Translations under genes and position numbers: made by a program
Shown here: one piece after another, positions 6,339-13,864 of the stretch
Position numbering within the stretch: the stretch's first letter is position 1
Layout of the letters: the number at the start of each line of letters is the position of its first letter
Notes under the pieces: generated by a model
Seen by the model: the letters and a program-made list of their open reading frames with translations, nothing else
What the model was told of the DNA's origin: nothing
The model's database searches: none
Assembly: GCA_009668925.1 (NCBI GenBank)
Contig: SBEK01000058.1
Coordinates: forward strand, 1-15,105
Direction of reading: 5' to 3'
DNA: 15,105 nucleotides
Source: Deltaproteobacteria bacterium
GTDB taxonomy: Bacteria; Desulfobacterota; Syntrophia; Syntrophales; Smithellaceae

Positions 6339-6483
6339 GATTCAACGTCAATACGCGATGGGCATAATCCCGCGGACGTAGGATTGCTTCTTGAAAACGG
6401 GAGGGTGAAGCGCTATGGTAGTTGCCATTCCGATAGCCGGCGATGTAAGCAGCGGAATGAATCTACGGAGATGGAGTAAAGTA
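6339..6483. other. Remaining spacer before the cupin gene
   Basis: With 6150-6338 this completes a 334-base gap without a recognised gene. An in-frame ATG at 6415 would add 23 residues to the cupin, but it would bury the signal peptide, so I treat it as non-coding. Read in the methyltransferase frame, the sequence after the second repeat copy stays open to TAA 6477-6479. I could not identify a promoter. Confidence 0.4.
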
Positions 6484-6915
6484 ATGAAATACAGAATCTG
6501 GATATTTGCGGCTCTTCTGATGGTGATGCCTTTTTTGGCCCGGGCGGCGGATTACGACGCCGGCGTGCAGGGAAAGGTTATTCTCCAGACGGAAACAATG
6601 AGCAACGGCGAACCGATTGACTATCTGGACACGGACCATCCCAAAGTGACCGTCATGACGATCGAGATTGCGCCGGGGGCACAGACGGGCTGGCACAGCC
6701 ATCCGATAGAAGTCTATGCTTATGTGATTTCCGGATGCCTCACGATGTCCATTGAGGGTGGAAAAACGGTCGAGTTCAAAGAGGGCGAAGCGATTATCGA
6801 AGTCGTAAAGCTGCGACACAATGGAGTCAATAACGGAAAAGTTCCCGTCAAGCTTGTCGCCTTTTATCTGGGCGCAAAGGGCGTGCCCAACGTGATGAAA
6901 GCGGACAAACCGTGA
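6484..6915 (+). CDS. Exported small cupin-domain protein
   Basis: A 143-residue single-domain cupin with a signal peptide. ATG 6484 is chosen because GGAG (6473-6476) lies seven bases upstream and because MKYRIWIFAALL...FLARA forms a clean export signal, with cleavage near residue 21 or 22 before ADYDAG. Cupin motif 1 is GWHSHPIEVYAYVISG, with likely metal ligands His71, His73 and Glu76. Motif 2 carries His112 in VKLRHNGVNNG. Small periplasmic cupins of this form are mostly uncharacterized. Roles include metal-dependent oxygenases, isomerases and binding proteins, and nothing here picks one. It appears to be a single-gene unit. Its TGA stop (6913-6915) forms the start of a heptamer tandem repeat, and it converges on the yjbQ-type gene. 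Confidence 0.85.
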   Translation: MKYRIWIFAALLMVMPFLARAADYDAGVQGKVILQTETMSNGEPIDYLDTDHPKVTVMTIEIAPGAQTGWHSHPIEVYAYVISGCLTMSIEGGKTVEFKEGEAIIEVVKLRHNGVNNGKVPVKLVAFYLGAKGVPNVMKADKP

Positions 6916-6987
6916 ATAGTGGATAGTGGATAGTGGATAGTGAATAGTGAATAGTGGATAGTGGATAGTGGATAGTGGATAGTGGAT
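6913..6987. repeat. Heptanucleotide tandem repeat, ten full copies plus a partial one
   Basis: The unit TGRATAG repeats without interruption from 6913 to 6982. Copies 1, 5 and 6 read TGAATAG and the other seven read TGGATAG. A final partial TGGAT ends at 6987. The cupin stop codon is the first TGA. It fills almost all of the space between the convergent cupin and yjbQ-type genes. Copy number is likely to vary by slippage, but no start codon or promoter is next to it, so phase variation is not obvious. Confidence 0.95.
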
Positions 6988-6995
6988 CTCTTCCT

Positions 6996-7415
6996 CTATT
7001 CGCCGATGATCTTTACCAGAACTCTTTTTCGGCGCATGCCGTCGAACTCGCCGTAGAAGATCTGCTCCCAGGGGCCGAAGTCCAGCGCCCCGCGGGTCAC
7101 GGCGACGACAACTTCGCGCCCCATAATCTGCCGCTTGAGATGGGCGTCACCGTTGTCTTCGCCCGTCCGGTTATGGCAATAGCGAGAAACAGGCTCATGC
7201 GGGGCCAGACCTTCCAGCCATTCTTCGTAATCCTGATGCAAACCGGATTCATTGTCGTTGATAAATACGGACGCCGTGATGTGCATCGCATTGACGAGAA
7301 GAAGCCCTTCCCGGATGGCGCTTTCTTTCAGACATGCTTCCACCTGCGGCGTGATGTTGATGAACGCCCTTCGCTTAGGAATATCAAACCATAGTTCTTT
7401 TCTATAGGATTTCAT
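6996..7415 (-). CDS. yjbQ: YjbQ/UPF0047 family protein
   Basis: A 139-residue protein of the YjbQ (UPF0047) family, at full family length. The conserved blocks are easy to see: [45 protein letters not shown] and the closing [10 protein letters not shown]. The His and Asp residues in the first two blocks line the family's active site. Some members show weak thiamine-phosphate synthase activity and can rescue thiE mutants, but the physiological role is unsettled. The ATG at 7415 has a poor ribosome-binding site. It starts 17 bases after the stop of the upstream GltD-like gene, so translation may be coupled, and the two are probably one operon. The link between their functions is unclear. Confidence 0.93.
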   Translation of the reverse strand: MKSYRKELWFDIPKRRAFINITPQVEACLKESAIREGLLLVNAMHITASVFINDNESGLHQDYEEWLEGLAPHEPVSRYCHNRTGEDNGDAHLKRQIMGREVVVAVTRGALDFGPWEQIFYGEFDGMRRKRVLVKIIGE

Positions 7416-7432
7416 GAAATCCCGTCACCCGT

Positions 7433-8668
7433 TCAATGTTCCCGGCAATATTTTTCGATTTCTTCTGCGACCTTTTTGGCAAAGGCCACGGCTTCCACAA
7501 CGGTTTTGGGTCCCGTGACGATGTCGCCCGCGGCAAAGACTCCCGGAGAGGACGTGTGGCCGTTTTCATCGGCGTCGACGAGGCCGCGCTGCGTCTTGGA
7601 AACGCTGCTTTCGGTGATCACGGCACCCTGGGGCCCCTGGCCGATGGCGACGATGATCGCATCGGCGGGAATCGTCCGGACGCGGGAGAAGTCTTCTTCG
7701 TAAACGATTCCCGTCTCCGTTTTTTCGGCGTTGACGGCTATACATTTTACACCATCCTCCTCCAGCTTGATGGCTTGCTGGAGGTGGATAAATCCCACGC
7801 CCTCGGCAGCGGCCTCGGCGATTTCCCGTTTGTTCCCCGTCATGGCTTCTTCAAGCAGGCTGTTGACGACGGTGACCGTGCCGCCTCGTTCGATACGGCG
7901 GGCGGCGATCCTGGCGGCGTCCAGGGCAACGTTGCCCGCGCCGACAACGGCGACATGGCGCCCCAAATGATAGGCTTCCGGGCTTTTGAGATAATCGATG
8001 GCATAGTAGACGTTGCCGAGCGTTTCTCCCAGCAGGCCGAGCTTGTTGGGTTTGGCCGTGCCGACGGCAATGAAGATGGCTTTGTAGCCGTCAATGAACA
8101 TGTCATCGAGGGTGATCGACGAGCCGATGAACGTGTTAGGCTTGAAGCGGACATCCAGCTTGCTGAGGATGCCGTCGAATTTGTCGACGATGTCGCGGGG
8201 AAGCCTGAAGTCGGGTATGCCGTACCTCAGCACACCGCCGATCCTGTCGCGGGCCTCCATCAGCGTCACGCGGAAACCTTTCAGAGACAGGAGAATGCTC
8301 ATCGTGATCCCGGCCGGACCCGAGCCGATCACCGCAATGCGGTCGGTTATCCTGGCGATGGCGGGCGGTTCGAAATCCTCAAGGTATTTTCCGGACAGAT
8401 GCTGCTCGATTCTGAAAAATTCAACCGGATCGGATTTTTTGCCAAGCACGCAATGGCCGGCGCAGTTGCGCTCATGGGGGCAGACGATGGAGCAGACCGC
8501 CGAAAGGGGATTGTTGGCAAACAGCATTTCGGCCGCCTCCCGCTCCTTGCCCTCTTTAAAAAGCGCGATGGCGTCGGGGATCGGGGTGGCAATGGGGCAA
8601 TGTTTTTTGCATTGAGGAACCTTACATTTCAAGCAGCGTGAAGCGATTTGGTCAAGCAATGGAGTCAC
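7433..8668 (-). CDS. GltD-like NAD(P)-dependent FAD/iron-sulfur oxidoreductase
   Basis: About 411 residues, resembling the small subunit of glutamate synthase and NfnB/SudB-type flavoproteins. The N-terminal domain has two cysteine sets suited to two [4Fe-4S] clusters: Cys12, 15, 20, 24 (CX2CX4CX3C) and Cys59, 63, 69, 73. The FAD-binding GSGPAG is at residues 115-120, followed by GGVLRYGIPDFRLP. The NAD(P)-binding VVGAGNVALD is at 241-250, and the closing AAGDIVTGPKTVVEA binds FAD. The start is one of two adjacent GTG codons. GTG 8668 is preferred because AAGGA ends four bases before it, while GTG 8671 would touch that site. No glutamate synthase large subunit is adjacent. It is more likely an electron-transfer partner of another enzyme than part of a complete GltBD. 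The partner is not visible. Confidence 0.9.
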   Translation of the reverse strand: MTPLLDQIASRCLKCKVPQCKKHCPIATPIPDAIALFKEGKEREAAEMLFANNPLSAVCSIVCPHERNCAGHCVLGKKSDPVEFFRIEQHLSGKYLEDFEPPAIARITDRIAVIGSGPAGITMSILLSLKGFRVTLMEARDRIGGVLRYGIPDFRLPRDIVDKFDGILSKLDVRFKPNTFIGSSITLDDMFIDGYKAIFIAVGTAKPNKLGLLGETLGNVYYAIDYLKSPEAYHLGRHVAVVGAGNVALDAARIAARRIERGGTVTVVNSLLEEAMTGNKREIAEAAAEGVGFIHLQQAIKLEEDGVKCIAVNAEKTETGIVYEEDFSRVRTIPADAIIVAIGQGPQGAVITESSVSKTQRGLVDADENGHTSSPGVFAAGDIVTGPKTVVEAVAFAKKVAEEIEKYCREH

Positions 8669-8858
8669 CACTTCCTTATATTTATTTCAGCGAGTCTTCT
8701 TAATCCAAAGCCTGCGCCGTTTCAAGTATGATTTCATCCCCCGTTTTAAACGATGGGGTTCCCGGTTCGCGACGCTTTGTCCAACTACATGGTCTCATTG
8801 AATTAGTCTTTAGCGCTCCGGCGCGCCGGCTTGGGAGATTTCGGGCGATGGCGGTTTC

Positions 8859-8920
8859 CGGGTGAGTCGTGTTTGCGGCGGGGCCGGGAAGAACTTCCGG
8901 GGTTCGGGCCCGCTCACCCG
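8859..8920. ncRNA. Candidate structured RNA or leader element (nested stems)
   Basis: Three nested pairings occur: CGGGTGAG (8859-8866) with CTCACCCG (8913-8920), GGGCC (8881-8885) with GGCCC (8907-8911), and GGAAG (8887-8891) with CTTCC (8894-8898). Together they fold about 62 bases into one long imperfect hairpin. I do not recognise it as tRNA, SRP RNA, 6S RNA or a known riboswitch. No T-run follows on the plus strand. It lies upstream of the proposed yebC promoter, so it is not obviously part of the yebC leader. Confidence 0.3.
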
Positions 8921-8946
8921 TCGCTGCTGGTTAAAATGTAATTAAC

Positions 8947-8975
8947 TTTACAAGCTTATCGCCTTATGCTATGAG
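8947..8975 (+). promoter_or_regulatory. Candidate sigma-70-type promoter for the yebC-ruv operon
   Basis: TTTACA (8947-8952) is followed after 17 bases by TATGAG (8970-8975). A TG two bases upstream of that box gives an extended -10. It lies in AT-rich DNA about 45 bases before the yebC ATG. Assignment is by eye only. Confidence 0.4.
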
Positions 8976-9019
8976 GCAAAAAAATAAGCAAAATTATCTT
9001 TTTCTGAGGTGTAAAAAAT

Positions 9020-9769
9020 ATGTCCGGCCATTCCAAATGGAGCACGATTAAAAGAAAAAAAGGGGCGATTGACGCCAAACGCGGTAAGATATTTACCAAA
9101 CTGATCAAGGAAATCACTCTGGCGGCCCGGCTGGGCGGCGGCGATATCGAAGGGAATTCCCGCCTGAGGCAGGCGGTGATGGCGGCCAAAGAAGAAAATA
9201 TGCCCAAGGACAACATCGACAGGGCCATTAAGAAGGGCACCGGCGGCGGTGACGGCGCGGCGGCTTATGAAGAAATAGTTTATGAAGGATATGGGCCCGG
9301 CGGCGCTGCGGTCATCGTGGAAATCATGACGGACAATAAGAACAGGACAGTTGCGGAAATCCGTCATATCTTTTCCAAACACGGCGGGAATCTCGGCGAA
9401 AACGGCTGTGTGGCCTGGATGTTTGCCAAGAAAGGGAGCATCGTCATCGACAGGAAAGCGATTGATGAAGATACTCTGATGGAACTGGCGCTCGACGCGG
9501 GCGCCGAAGACGTGAAAGTGGAAGCCGGCGAATACGAAGTCATTACGGAACCGGCGGCTTTTGAAGCGGTCAAGAAAGCCATTGACGCCAAAGGCATCAA
9601 GCATCTGGAAGCGCGCATCAGTATGATCCCGGCCAATACCGTAAAGCTGGAGGCGGGCAAGGCGGAATCCATGCTGAAACTGATGGAAAAGCTGGAAGAC
9701 AACGACGACGTGCAGAATGTTTATTCCAATTTTGACATCGATGAAGATGTCATGGAAAAGTTGAGTTAG
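9020..9769 (+). CDS. yebC: YebC/PmpR family translation or regulatory factor
   Basis: A 249-residue protein, at the usual family length. It opens with the family signature [22 protein letters not shown], followed by [30 protein letters not shown] and YEGYGPGG. The third domain ends with [17 protein letters not shown]. Family members were first described as DNA-binding regulators (PmpR). More recent work shows YebC proteins helping ribosomes through proline-rich stretches, so a cytoplasmic translational role is likely. The start is supported by AGGTG (9007-9011) eight bases upstream. It heads the run yebC-ruvC-ruvA-ruvB, a conserved order in many bacteria, and ruvC begins 33 bases after its stop. 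Confidence 0.97.
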   Translation: MSGHSKWSTIKRKKGAIDAKRGKIFTKLIKEITLAARLGGGDIEGNSRLRQAVMAAKEENMPKDNIDRAIKKGTGGGDGAAAYEEIVYEGYGPGGAAVIVEIMTDNKNRTVAEIRHIFSKHGGNLGENGCVAWMFAKKGSIVIDRKAIDEDTLMELALDAGAEDVKVEAGEYEVITEPAAFEAVKKAIDAKGIKHLEARISMIPANTVKLEAGKAESMLKLMEKLEDNDDVQNVYSNFDIDEDVMEKLS

Positions 9770-9802
9770 GAAACAACCGGCCGTTTAACGAAAGCTGATA
9801 TC

Positions 9803-10282
9803 TTGCGAATTTTAGGCATCGATCCCGGCAGTCATGTAACGGGGTATGGAGTGATCGACAAGAGCGGCAACTATCTGCGCCATGTCGTCCATGGTGAAAT
9901 CAAACCCCGCCGGGCATCACGCTTATCCGAAGTTTTAATGGACATCTCGCGCGAACTCGCCGCAGTCATCGGGGAGACCTCGCCGCAGGCGGTCGGCCTG
10001 GAAAATATCTTTTATGGAAAAAATGTCCGCAGTCTGATCCGCCAGGCCCAGGTCCGGGGCGTGGTCATTTTTACATGCGCCGAGTGCGGCATACCCGTTT
10101 TTGAATATTCGCCGCTGGAAGTGAAAAAGGCGGTTGTCGGTTACGGCCGGGCCGAAAAACACCAGGTGCAGATGATGGTGAAAACCATTTTGAAGCTCGA
10201 TGTCCTGCCGCCGGCCGACGCAGCTGATGCACTGGCGGCGGCGATTTGTCAGGCCAACTTCTTAAAGGAGCAGCCCGTTTGA
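9803..10282 (+). CDS. ruvC: Holliday junction resolvase RuvC
   Basis: A 159-residue endonuclease that cuts four-way recombination junctions symmetrically, working with RuvAB. The four metal-binding acidic residues are present: Asp7 in MRILGIDPGS, Glu67 in VGLENIF, and Asp139 and Asp142 in PPADAADAL. The spacing equals that of the E. coli enzyme to within one residue. The start is TTG 9803, since the family's conserved first strand begins there and no ATG or GTG is near. It has no strong ribosome-binding site, so initiation may be weak or dependent on the upstream gene. The stop is one base before the ruvA ATG. Confidence 0.97.
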   Translation: MRILGIDPGSHVTGYGVIDKSGNYLRHVVHGEIKPRRASRLSEVLMDISRELAAVIGETSPQAVGLENIFYGKNVRSLIRQAQVRGVVIFTCAECGIPVFEYSPLEVKKAVVGYGRAEKHQVQMMVKTILKLDVLPPADAADALAAAICQANFLKEQPV

Positions 10283-10283
10283 T

Positions 10284-10892
10284 ATGATCGCCCTCCTGTC
10301 CGGAAAGCTTGTTTATAAGGGAATTTCTTACATCGTGGTGGATACGCAGGGCGTTGGCTACCGCGTCTTTATTCCGCTGACGACGTTCTATGAACTTCCG
10401 GAGGCGGGCCAGCCGGTGACGCTGCATGTTCACACGTCCGTCAAAGAGGACGCAATCAATTTGTTTGGCTTCTATACGCTGCAGGAGCGGGATCTTTTTC
10501 AACTGATGATTTCCGTGAGCGGCATTGGACCGAAAGTCGCCATGAACATCCTGTCGGGAATTTCCTCCGCGGAACTGCTCGAGGCCATTTCCGGGGGCAA
10601 TCTCGCCCGGCTGATCACCATTCCCGGAATCGGCAGGAAGATGGCCGAGCGCCTGATTCTGGAACTGAGAGACAAAGCCGCGAAGAAGATGGCGGCGGAT
10701 CAGCTGCCCGTGACGGATGCGGGGCAGAAGCAAAAGGAGGCGATGCGGGAGGATGTGCTCTCCGCGCTGGTCAATTTGGGCTATAAAGCAAGCGCCGCCA
10801 GGGATACACTGGATAAGATCATGCGTGATGACGAAGGAGAGCCGGCGATGGATCAGCTCTTGAAGAAGGCCCTGAAAATTCTCGCCGGATAG
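10284..10892 (+). CDS. ruvA: Holliday junction branch migration protein RuvA
   Basis: A 202-residue RuvA of normal length. The N-terminal OB fold begins MIALLSGKLVYKG. Two helix-hairpin-helix motifs follow, VSGIGPKVAMNIL (about residue 78) and IPGIGRKMAERLILELRDK (about residue 113). After a flexible linker, domain III (EDVLSALVNLGYKASAA) contacts RuvB. The protein forms tetramers that clamp the junction and load the RuvB motor. The ATG lies one base after the ruvC stop, with AAAGGAG (10264-10270) inside ruvC. The ribosome-binding site is a little far, so translational coupling is likely. Confidence 0.97.
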   Translation: MIALLSGKLVYKGISYIVVDTQGVGYRVFIPLTTFYELPEAGQPVTLHVHTSVKEDAINLFGFYTLQERDLFQLMISVSGIGPKVAMNILSGISSAELLEAISGGNLARLITIPGIGRKMAERLILELRDKAAKKMAADQLPVTDAGQKQKEAMREDVLSALVNLGYKASAARDTLDKIMRDDEGEPAMDQLLKKALKILAG

Positions 10893-10918
10893 GAAGCAGC
10901 CGGCCCAGGTGAGGCGTT

Positions 10919-11947
10919 ATGGATGCCCATTTGAAAAATCCCCTGATCAACCCGGTTTGCGCCGAAGACGAGAGCTCTCTGGAAGTCAGTCTGCGCCCGC
11001 CGAAGCTCACCGATTACATCGGCCAGGACAAGGTGAAGAGCAACCTGTCCATTTTTATCGAAGCGGCCCGGAAGCGCCGTGAATCACTCGATCATGTGCT
11101 GCTGTATGGCCCGCCGGGTCTGGGTAAAACGACGCTCGCCTACATCATTGCCCGGGAACTGGGCGTGGACATCAAGGTAACGTCCGGTCCGGTGATTGAA
11201 CGCCCCGGAGATCTGGCGGCGATTCTGACGAATATGCACGAGCATGAGGTTTTGTTTATTGATGAAATCCATCGGCTGTCGCACGTGGTGGAAGAAATCC
11301 TCTATCCGGCCATGGAAGATTTTCATATTGATATTCTGATCGGACAGGGGCCGTCGGCCCGGTCGATGAAGCTCGATATTCCAAAATTTACGCTGGTGGG
11401 CGCGACCACGCGCGCGGGGTCGCTCACGTCGCCGCTTCGCGACCGGTTCGGCATGCACTTCAGGCTGGAATTCTATACGCCGCAGGAGCTCTCCGTGATC
11501 ATTCAGAGGTCGGCATCGATTTTAGGGGTGAAGCTCACCGACGGGGGCGCGGGCGAGCTGGCCTCGCGGGCGCGCGGCACGCCGCGGATTGCCAATCGCC
11601 TGCTCAAACGCGTTCGCGACTACGCGGAAGTCAAGGGCGACGGAACCATCGATGAAAAAATAGCGCGCGAGGCGCTCACGGCTTTTGAAGTCGATCAAAG
11701 GGGGTTTGATCAAATGGACCGCAAATTGCTTCTGGCGCTGATTGAGAAGTTCAACGGCGGTCCGGTCGGCGTGGAGAGCCTGGCCGCGGCGATCGGCGAG
11801 GAGCGGGTAACGATCGAAGATGTCTATGAGCCTTACCTGATTCAGGAAGGCTATCTGCAGCGGACGGCGCGGGGCCGGATGGCGTGCCCCAAAGCCTATG
11901 CCCACTTCGGCCTCACCGCGGCGGGCTCTCAAAAAGAACTGTTTTAA
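10919..11947 (+). CDS. ruvB: Holliday junction DNA helicase motor RuvB
   Basis: A 342-residue AAA+ ATPase that drives branch migration with RuvA. Visible motifs are [12 protein letters not shown] near the N-terminus, Walker [10 protein letters not shown], Walker [11 protein letters not shown], sensor 1 GATTRAG and the RDRFGM stretch with the arginine finger. A C-terminal winged helix ends with [20 protein letters not shown]. Length is typical. GGTGAGG (10908-10914) is correctly spaced for ATG 10919. It is 26 bases after ruvA and completes an uninterrupted ruvCAB set, so RuvABC are all supplied from one transcript. Confidence 0.98.
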   Translation: MDAHLKNPLINPVCAEDESSLEVSLRPPKLTDYIGQDKVKSNLSIFIEAARKRRESLDHVLLYGPPGLGKTTLAYIIARELGVDIKVTSGPVIERPGDLAAILTNMHEHEVLFIDEIHRLSHVVEEILYPAMEDFHIDILIGQGPSARSMKLDIPKFTLVGATTRAGSLTSPLRDRFGMHFRLEFYTPQELSVIIQRSASILGVKLTDGGAGELASRARGTPRIANRLLKRVRDYAEVKGDGTIDEKIAREALTAFEVDQRGFDQMDRKLLLALIEKFNGGPVGVESLAAAIGEERVTIEDVYEPYLIQEGYLQRTARGRMACPKAYAHFGLTAAGSQKELF

Positions 11948-11966
11948 GTCCGGGGACCATCGTTTC

Positions 11967-12494
11967 ATGAAACTGCTGATGCACATTTGCTGCGGACCCT
12001 GCACGATTTATCCGCTTAAGGAATTGCGGACCCGCGGCCATGACGTGACCGGAATATTTTACAATCCCAACATTCATCCGTATCTGGAGTATGAGCATCG
12101 CCGGGAGACGCTCCGTGACTACGCCGAGAAAAGCCTGCTCGCGGTTCTCTGGCCGGAAGGGTATCTTCTGGAGGAATTTTTGCGCCAGGTGGCCGCACGG
12201 CCCGAAGACCGGTGCGTCTATTGTCTGACAAGCCGTCTGCAGTTCACGGCCGAGCAGGCGAAGAAGGACCGCTATGATGCCTTCACGTCGACGCTGCTCT
12301 ATAGCCGTTTTCAGAAACATGATCTCATTTTGGAGATCGGCGAGACGCTGGCCCGGCAGCTGGGAATCCCTTTCCTCTATCAGGATTTTCGCACCGGCTG
12401 GAATGAGGGGGTCAGGATTTCCCGGGAGATGGGGATGTACCGTCAGCCCTATTGCGGCTGTATTTACAGTGAAAAAGATAGATTCCATAAATAA
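11967..12494 (+). CDS. queH: Epoxyqueuosine reductase QueH
   Basis: A 175-residue protein of the QueH (former DUF208) family, which reduces epoxyqueuosine to queuosine in tRNA, the last step of the pathway, as a non-homologous replacement for QueG. Conserved cysteine groups are HICCGPC (Cys8, 9, 12), RCVYC (Cys83, 86) and QPYCGCIYS (Cys163, 165). They are suited to the [4Fe-4S] cluster and extra metal site described for QueH. TSTLLYSRFQ and YQDFRTGW are also typical. ATG 11967 is chosen because MKLLMHICCGPC is the family start; a longer upstream frame overlaps the ruvB end. It lies 19 bases after ruvB and is probably the last gene of that operon. The rest of the queuosine pathway is not in the window. 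Confidence 0.95.
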   Translation: MKLLMHICCGPCTIYPLKELRTRGHDVTGIFYNPNIHPYLEYEHRRETLRDYAEKSLLAVLWPEGYLLEEFLRQVAARPEDRCVYCLTSRLQFTAEQAKKDRYDAFTSTLLYSRFQKHDLILEIGETLARQLGIPFLYQDFRTGWNEGVRISREMGMYRQPYCGCIYSEKDRFHK

Positions 12495-12533
12495 ATTATT
12501 ATCTTCGTCTGCGTGGTTTCCGATTTGACCATC

Positions 12534-12565
12534 TGTGTTGTTTGCAACACAAGCAGCGGCCGCTG
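12534..12565. repeat. Two adjacent palindromes after queH
   Basis: TGTGTTG (12534-12540) and CAACACA (12545-12551) form a seven-pair hairpin with a TTTG loop. Three bases later comes the perfect 12-base palindrome CAGCGGCCGCTG (12554-12565). No strong T-run follows, so neither is a typical intrinsic terminator, though they lie where the yebC-queH transcript should end. Confidence 0.4.
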
Positions 12566-12645
12566 AGCATTATTTCGTCCTTTGGCGTCTATTAAAACTT
12601 AAATAATTACAAATTGTTGAATATTTTGTCTTGATTGTCGGCGAA

Positions 12646-12661
12646 TGGTATGTTTATTGCA
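12646..12661 (+). promoter_or_regulatory. Candidate sigma-54 (RpoN) promoter for lpxC
   Basis: TGGTATG (12646-12652), four bases, then TTGCA (12657-12661) matches the consensus TGGCACG-N4-TTGCW except for two C-to-T changes. The GG (12647-12648) and GC (12659-12660) elements have the required ten bases between them. Transcription would begin near 12672, about 23 bases before the ATG at 12695. A sigma-70-like alternative in the same place (TTGATT 12631-12636, TTTATT 12653-12658) is weaker. Confidence 0.5.
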
Positions 12662-12694
12662 AAATAAATTCGCGATTTCTCTTGTAGGTAGAAT

Positions 12695-13624
12695 ATGCAT
12701 TTGCAGCGTACACTGAAAAAAGAATTATACTGCTCCAGCATCGGATTGCACACCGGACGGAAGGTCAACATGACCATTAAGCCGGCGCCGGCCGATACGG
12801 GCATCTTTTTTGTCCGGAAAGATCTGCCCGAGGCCCGGCCGATTCCGGCGGATTTCAAAATGGTTTGTGATACGACGCTCGCCACATCTCTGGGATATGA
12901 CGGGGTGACGGTATCGACCGTCGAGCATATTTTGTCGGCGTTCAGCGGCATGGGTCTCGATAATGCCGTGATCGAACTCGATTCTTTTGAGGTGCCGATC
13001 ATGGACGGCAGCTCCCGTCCGTTTGTCAATATGCTCAAGAAAGTGGGAACGCGGCCGCAGGGCAAATCCAAGAAAATGCTGGTTATAAAGAAGCCGGTTT
13101 CCGTAAAGGACGGAGAAGGAAGCGCCATGCTGCTGCCGTCCAATGAGTTTAAGATAACGTACGAAATTGAATTTGCTCATCGGGCCATCGGTAATCAGTC
13201 ATTCAATATTATTTTTTCCGACAAGAACTATGAGGATCATATCTGCGGCGCGAGAACCTTTGGCTTCCTCAAAGAAGTGGAATTTCTGCAGGCCAGAGGA
13301 TTGGGGCTGGGGGGGTCTTTGGATAACTGCATCGTCCTCGACGACGAAAAAATCATCAATAAGGACGGTCTGCGCATACCCGACGAATTCGTCAGGCACA
13401 AAATTCTTGATGCCATTGGAGATCTGTTTTTGCTGGGTATGCCGATTATCGGACATTTTGTCGCCTATAAATCGGGGCATCGGCTCAACAATCTTTTGCT
13501 GCGCGAGCTCATGTGCCAGGAGGATAGCTGGGAAATCATCACGGAGGATGATCAGCAGCAATCCGCCACCTTCACCTCCTGCAAGATTCCTTCGTTTACG
13601 ATTCTGGATGCCGTTCAGGCCTGA
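12695..13624 (+). CDS. lpxC: UDP-3-O-acyl-N-acetylglucosamine deacetylase LpxC
   Basis: A 309-residue LpxC, the zinc enzyme of the committed step of lipid A synthesis in the cytoplasm. The start MHLQRTLKKE leads into SSIGLHTGRKVN. Zinc ligands are His78 in STVEHILSAF and His235 and Asp239 in RHKILDAIGDLFLLG. Conserved PIMDGSS, ICGARTFGFLKE, LGLGGSLDN and a C-terminal GHRLNN with the catalytic His262 are all present. Length is normal. The ribosome-binding site is weak (AGGT near 12686). It lies 200 bases after queH and 240 before the DUF4390 gene, so it may form its own unit behind the sigma-54-like site. It shows the organism makes lipopolysaccharide. Confidence 0.97.
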   Translation: MHLQRTLKKELYCSSIGLHTGRKVNMTIKPAPADTGIFFVRKDLPEARPIPADFKMVCDTTLATSLGYDGVTVSTVEHILSAFSGMGLDNAVIELDSFEVPIMDGSSRPFVNMLKKVGTRPQGKSKKMLVIKKPVSVKDGEGSAMLLPSNEFKITYEIEFAHRAIGNQSFNIIFSDKNYEDHICGARTFGFLKEVEFLQARGLGLGGSLDNCIVLDDEKIINKDGLRIPDEFVRHKILDAIGDLFLLGMPIIGHFVAYKSGHRLNNLLLRELMCQEDSWEIITEDDQQQSATFTSCKIPSFTILDAVQA

Positions 13625-13730
13625 CGGTATCGGACGAATCATCCATAATGAATCCAGTCTAAATTAAACTTGATTTTTATCACCGGGTTACCTAAGATAC
13701 CCCATTAAAAATGTGGCCGTTTCCAGATGG

Positions 13731-13839
13731 CTTTCATGGAGTAAGGGCTCCGTGAAAGAAACTTCTGCCGGAAATGAAGACGGGGGAAGCCGCCTTATTT
13801 CCGGCGTAGATTGTAATGGTCCGGACGCGAATCGCCGGA
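13731..13839 (+). promoter_or_regulatory. Structured spacer/leader between lpxC and the DUF4390 gene
   Basis: Three hairpins follow one another: CTTTCATGGAG (13731-13741) with CTCCGTGAAAG (13748-13758), GCCGGAAAT (13767-13775) with ATTTCCGGC (13797-13805), and TCCGG (13820-13824) with CCGGA (13835-13839). TTTCATGGA recurs at 13841-13849, just before the DUF4390 start. The 3' arm of hairpin 1 could therefore pair there instead and cover the start region. This could be a leader with alternative structures or simply a terminator-and-spacer region. I cannot place a promoter. Confidence 0.4.
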
Positions 13840-13864
13840 TTTTCATGGAAAGAAATTGGAATAT

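Larger units (their letters stand above)
8669..9019. other. Gene-free divergent region with strong inverted repeats
   Basis: No credible gene lies in these 351 bases between the divergent GltD-like gene and yebC. A hairpin sits at 8738-8758 (CCCC-CGTTT against AAACG-GGGG with AT bulged). A perfect 12-base palindrome CCGGCGCGCCGG is at 8818-8829, and the multi-stem element listed separately is at 8859-8920. The last 80 bases are AT-rich and hold the likely yebC promoter. Confidence 0.6.

Noticed and set aside
6415..6483. An upstream ATG extending the cupin by 23 residues
   Set aside because: It would put the signal peptide inside the protein. The ATG at 6484 has a well-spaced GGAG.
6913..6987. 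The heptamer array as a CRISPR-like repeat
   Set aside because: The units are seven bases, directly adjacent with no spacers, and no cas gene is present.
7436..8641. A 401-codon open frame on the plus strand opposite the GltD-like gene
   Set aside because: Its translation shows no family motifs, while the minus-strand frame has two cysteine sets and FAD and NAD(P) motifs. Long antisense frames are common opposite GC-rich genes.
8859..8920. A tRNA, suggested by a GGTTC-like stretch near 8901
   Set aside because: It lacks the cloverleaf, a seven-base anticodon loop and an acceptor stem with CCA spacing.
10071..10733. A minus-strand frame across ruvC and ruvA
   Set aside because: Both plus-strand genes are unmistakable, and this frame has no conserved motifs.
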